A DNA stretch of 64,000 bases from Candidatus Phyllobacterium onerii (GTDB taxonomy: Bacteria; Pseudomonadota; Alphaproteobacteria; Rhizobiales; Rhizobiaceae): assembly GCF_028331445.1 (NCBI RefSeq), contig NZ_JAQMHX010000011.1, positions 1 through 64,000 of the forward strand, in the 5' to 3' direction. The translations under genes were made by a program, and so were the position numbers. The notes under the pieces are model-generated. The model saw only the letters and a list, made by a program, of their open reading frames with translations, was not told the origin of the DNA and did no database searches. Shown piece by piece: positions 62,852-64,000 of the stretch (its first letter is position 1; each line of letters begins with the position of its first letter).

Positions 62852-64000
62852 TGGCTCCTTCCGTGTTGACCGGTTCGAGGGGAAGTCTCTGGTGGCGGTA
62901 CCGGGCGGGTAGCGACGACATGATCGAGATCAGAAGCGAGGTGAAAGCGCAGAATATCTGACAGCGTCCTGATATCGGGAAGTTTGACCGCGAGATGCTT
63001 CTCCAGCCTGCCTGAACGGATGATAGCTCTGTCGACGCTGTCGACGCGGTTGGTGGCAGCGAGAACAACGACCCCCGGCAAATCGGAAATGCCTTGCAAA
63101 AGCTCAAGCATGCGATTGACAGCGGAATTCCAGAAACCGGAGGAATGACCCGACTCCTGGCGTGTGCCGAGCCCATCAATCTCGTCAATGAAAAGGATTG
63201 CGGGTCGAAGCTGGCGTGCTTCTTCAAATGCCGCTTCCATATCCCTGATCAGGTCATCGAGACTTCCGGCCCCGGCCCATGCTGCGACAGACGTGGCAAC
63301 CAAGGGAATTCGCGCCGAATTGCAAAGAGCTTCGGCAAATGTCGTCTTGCCGGTGCCCGGGGGACCGAAGAGCAAGGCTTTGCTTGCAAGTTCATTCCAC
63401 TGCATCGATCCGTTTTTCCACTCCCCGAGACCAAACAGAAGATTTTCCGTCCACGCTCGCGCCTCATCGAATCCTGGCAAGGTTTCCACAGTCGGGACAG
63501 GAACGAGTCCTTGCGGATCGCCGACAGCCTGCGGTTCAATGACTTTGTGGGAGCGCCGCTTGCCCAGGGATTTGGATGCTCTGCGTCCAAAGACCGGGTG
63601 TGGATCGGTTTCATCGTCCTCGGCAATGAATTCTGTCCTTGCGATCGCGAAGCGGTGCAGTTTCTCGAGGGCCTCGTCTGCGGTGTTCCCGGTTCTGATC
63701 GCCGTCGACATGTCGAACAGTGTCAACAATTCGCACAGGTCCTCAGGAATTTTCCCGTCCGGCTCTTCGTCGAGCACAACGCGCATCGTCATTCTGATGA
63801 TTTCCATTGATATCGTTGGCGTTACCAGATTGACCTTTGCCGAAATCTCCATCCATTCCGGCAATGGATCCGGTTTGCTTGCCACCCCAAGAATCGGCAA
63901 CCGGGACTTTACCGCGTTTGCAAGTTTCCACTGCAAGTGCTCGGCCTTTTGCGAGCCCCACTTCGAGCCCTGGAAAACGATCATCTCCCGGGTGGCAATC
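62848..64000 (-). CDS. AAA+ ATPase of split FtsH-like protease (5' end beyond window)
   Basis: The frame is open to the window edge, so the start is outside. The visible part has an N-terminal regulatory region (about 180 residues), then an AAA core: Walker A FGPPGTGKTT, Walker B ILFIDEIDGLG, ATNR (sensor 1), and arginine finger RSGRLEKHL. It ends shortly after the core, before any lid or peptidase domain. The M41 gene follows with a 4-nt overlap. FtsH normally carries both on one chain (family knowledge). No membrane helix is seen in this part, so anchoring, if any, is upstream or absent. Confidence 0.85.
   Translation of the reverse strand, partial: IATREMIVFQGSKWGSQKAEHLQWKLANAVKSRLPILGVASKPDPLPEWMEISAKVNLVTPTISMEIIRMTMRVVLDEEPDGKIPEDLCELLTLFDMSTAIRTGNTADEALEKLHRFAIARTEFIAEDDETDPHPVFGRRASKSLGKRRSHKVIEPQAVGDPQGLVPVPTVETLPGFDEARAWTENLLFGLGEWKNGSMQWNELASKALLFGPPGTGKTTFAEALCNSARIPLVATSVAAWAGAGSLDDLIRDMEAAFEEARQLRPAILFIDEIDGLGTRQESGHSSGFWNSAVNRMLELLQGISDLPGVVVLAATNRVDSVDRAIIRSGRLEKHLAVKLPDIRTLSDILRFHLASDLDHVVATRPVPPPETSPRTGQHGRSQ

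Noticed and set aside
1-64000. CRISPR array
   Set aside because: No regularly spaced identical short repeats were seen; the repeats found are few, long and irregularly placed.
1-64000. tRNA, tmRNA or rRNA genes and intact insertion sequences
   Set aside because: No cloverleaf with conserved TTCGA-loop context, no rRNA segment, and no transposase of recognisable length were found by reading; a tool scan could still reveal a short tRNA-like remnant.

Overview
The window looks like accessory DNA (plasmid, chromid or genomic island) from a Rhizobiales/Hyphomicrobiales alphaproteobacterium. The content fits that order: a choline-type binding protein with a BetI-like repressor, FixJ-type regulators, CbtAB, an sn-glycerol-3-phosphate-type ABC operon with a glycerophosphodiesterase, an adenylate cyclase/TPR protein, and the dispersed intergenic repeats common in rhizobia. 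The species cannot be fixed from sequence alone. I found no rRNA, tRNA, CRISPR array or intact insertion sequence.

Layout. 0-5 kb: broken isochorismatase and sulfite-oxidase-type cytochrome genes, small secreted proteins, then a DUF983 / SnoaL-like / acyl-CoA-dehydrogenase-type flavoprotein operon and an orphan pqqA. 5-9.6 kb: a minus-strand operon (SDR, MFS, GNAT, cupin) headed by a structured leader, plus an unknown gene. 10-17.4 kb: a giant hybrid sensor kinase with two response regulators. 18-23.5 kb: an EmrAB-like efflux pair, CbtBA headed by a second copy of the same leader, and an AraC regulator. 24-28.9 kb: a ugp-like phosphodiester uptake operon behind four phased Pho-box half-sites. 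29-38 kb: mostly relics (EF-hand, transglutaminase, truncated ADH duplicate, LysR, enolase-superfamily) around a few unknown proteins. 38-41 kb: BetI, ChoX-like protein and ADH between two direct repeats. 41-49 kb: small proteins, Mop, a decaying siderophore/cobalamin-type ABC cassette, DUF2231, and a sorbosone dehydrogenase-cupin chimera.

49.2-56 kb holds the most interesting locus: a complete His-Xaa-Ser (HXS) system, hxsDBCA, with every gene joined by a 4-nt ATGA overlap. It is followed on the same strand by three exported or anchored proteins: a ClpP-like Ser-protease-fold protein, a small secreted protein and a TPR-retropepsin protein. HXS families are defined bioinformatically; the proteolytic partners are my proposal.

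56-64 kb: a head-to-head junction of two broken genes (HlyD, ImmA/IrrE), a class III cyclase with TolB-like and TPR domains, a nucleotidyltransferase-winged-helix protein, and a minus-strand operon in which an FtsH-like protease is split into separate ATPase and M41 peptidase polypeptides with two small unknown partners.

The overall theme is heavy rearrangement. There are about fifteen frameshifted or truncated genes and several internally duplicated segments (DUF983, AraC, ADH, a 125-aa protein family, the structured leader, a ~95-bp repeat), among a few intact co-transcribed modules. Alignments and counts were done by eye.
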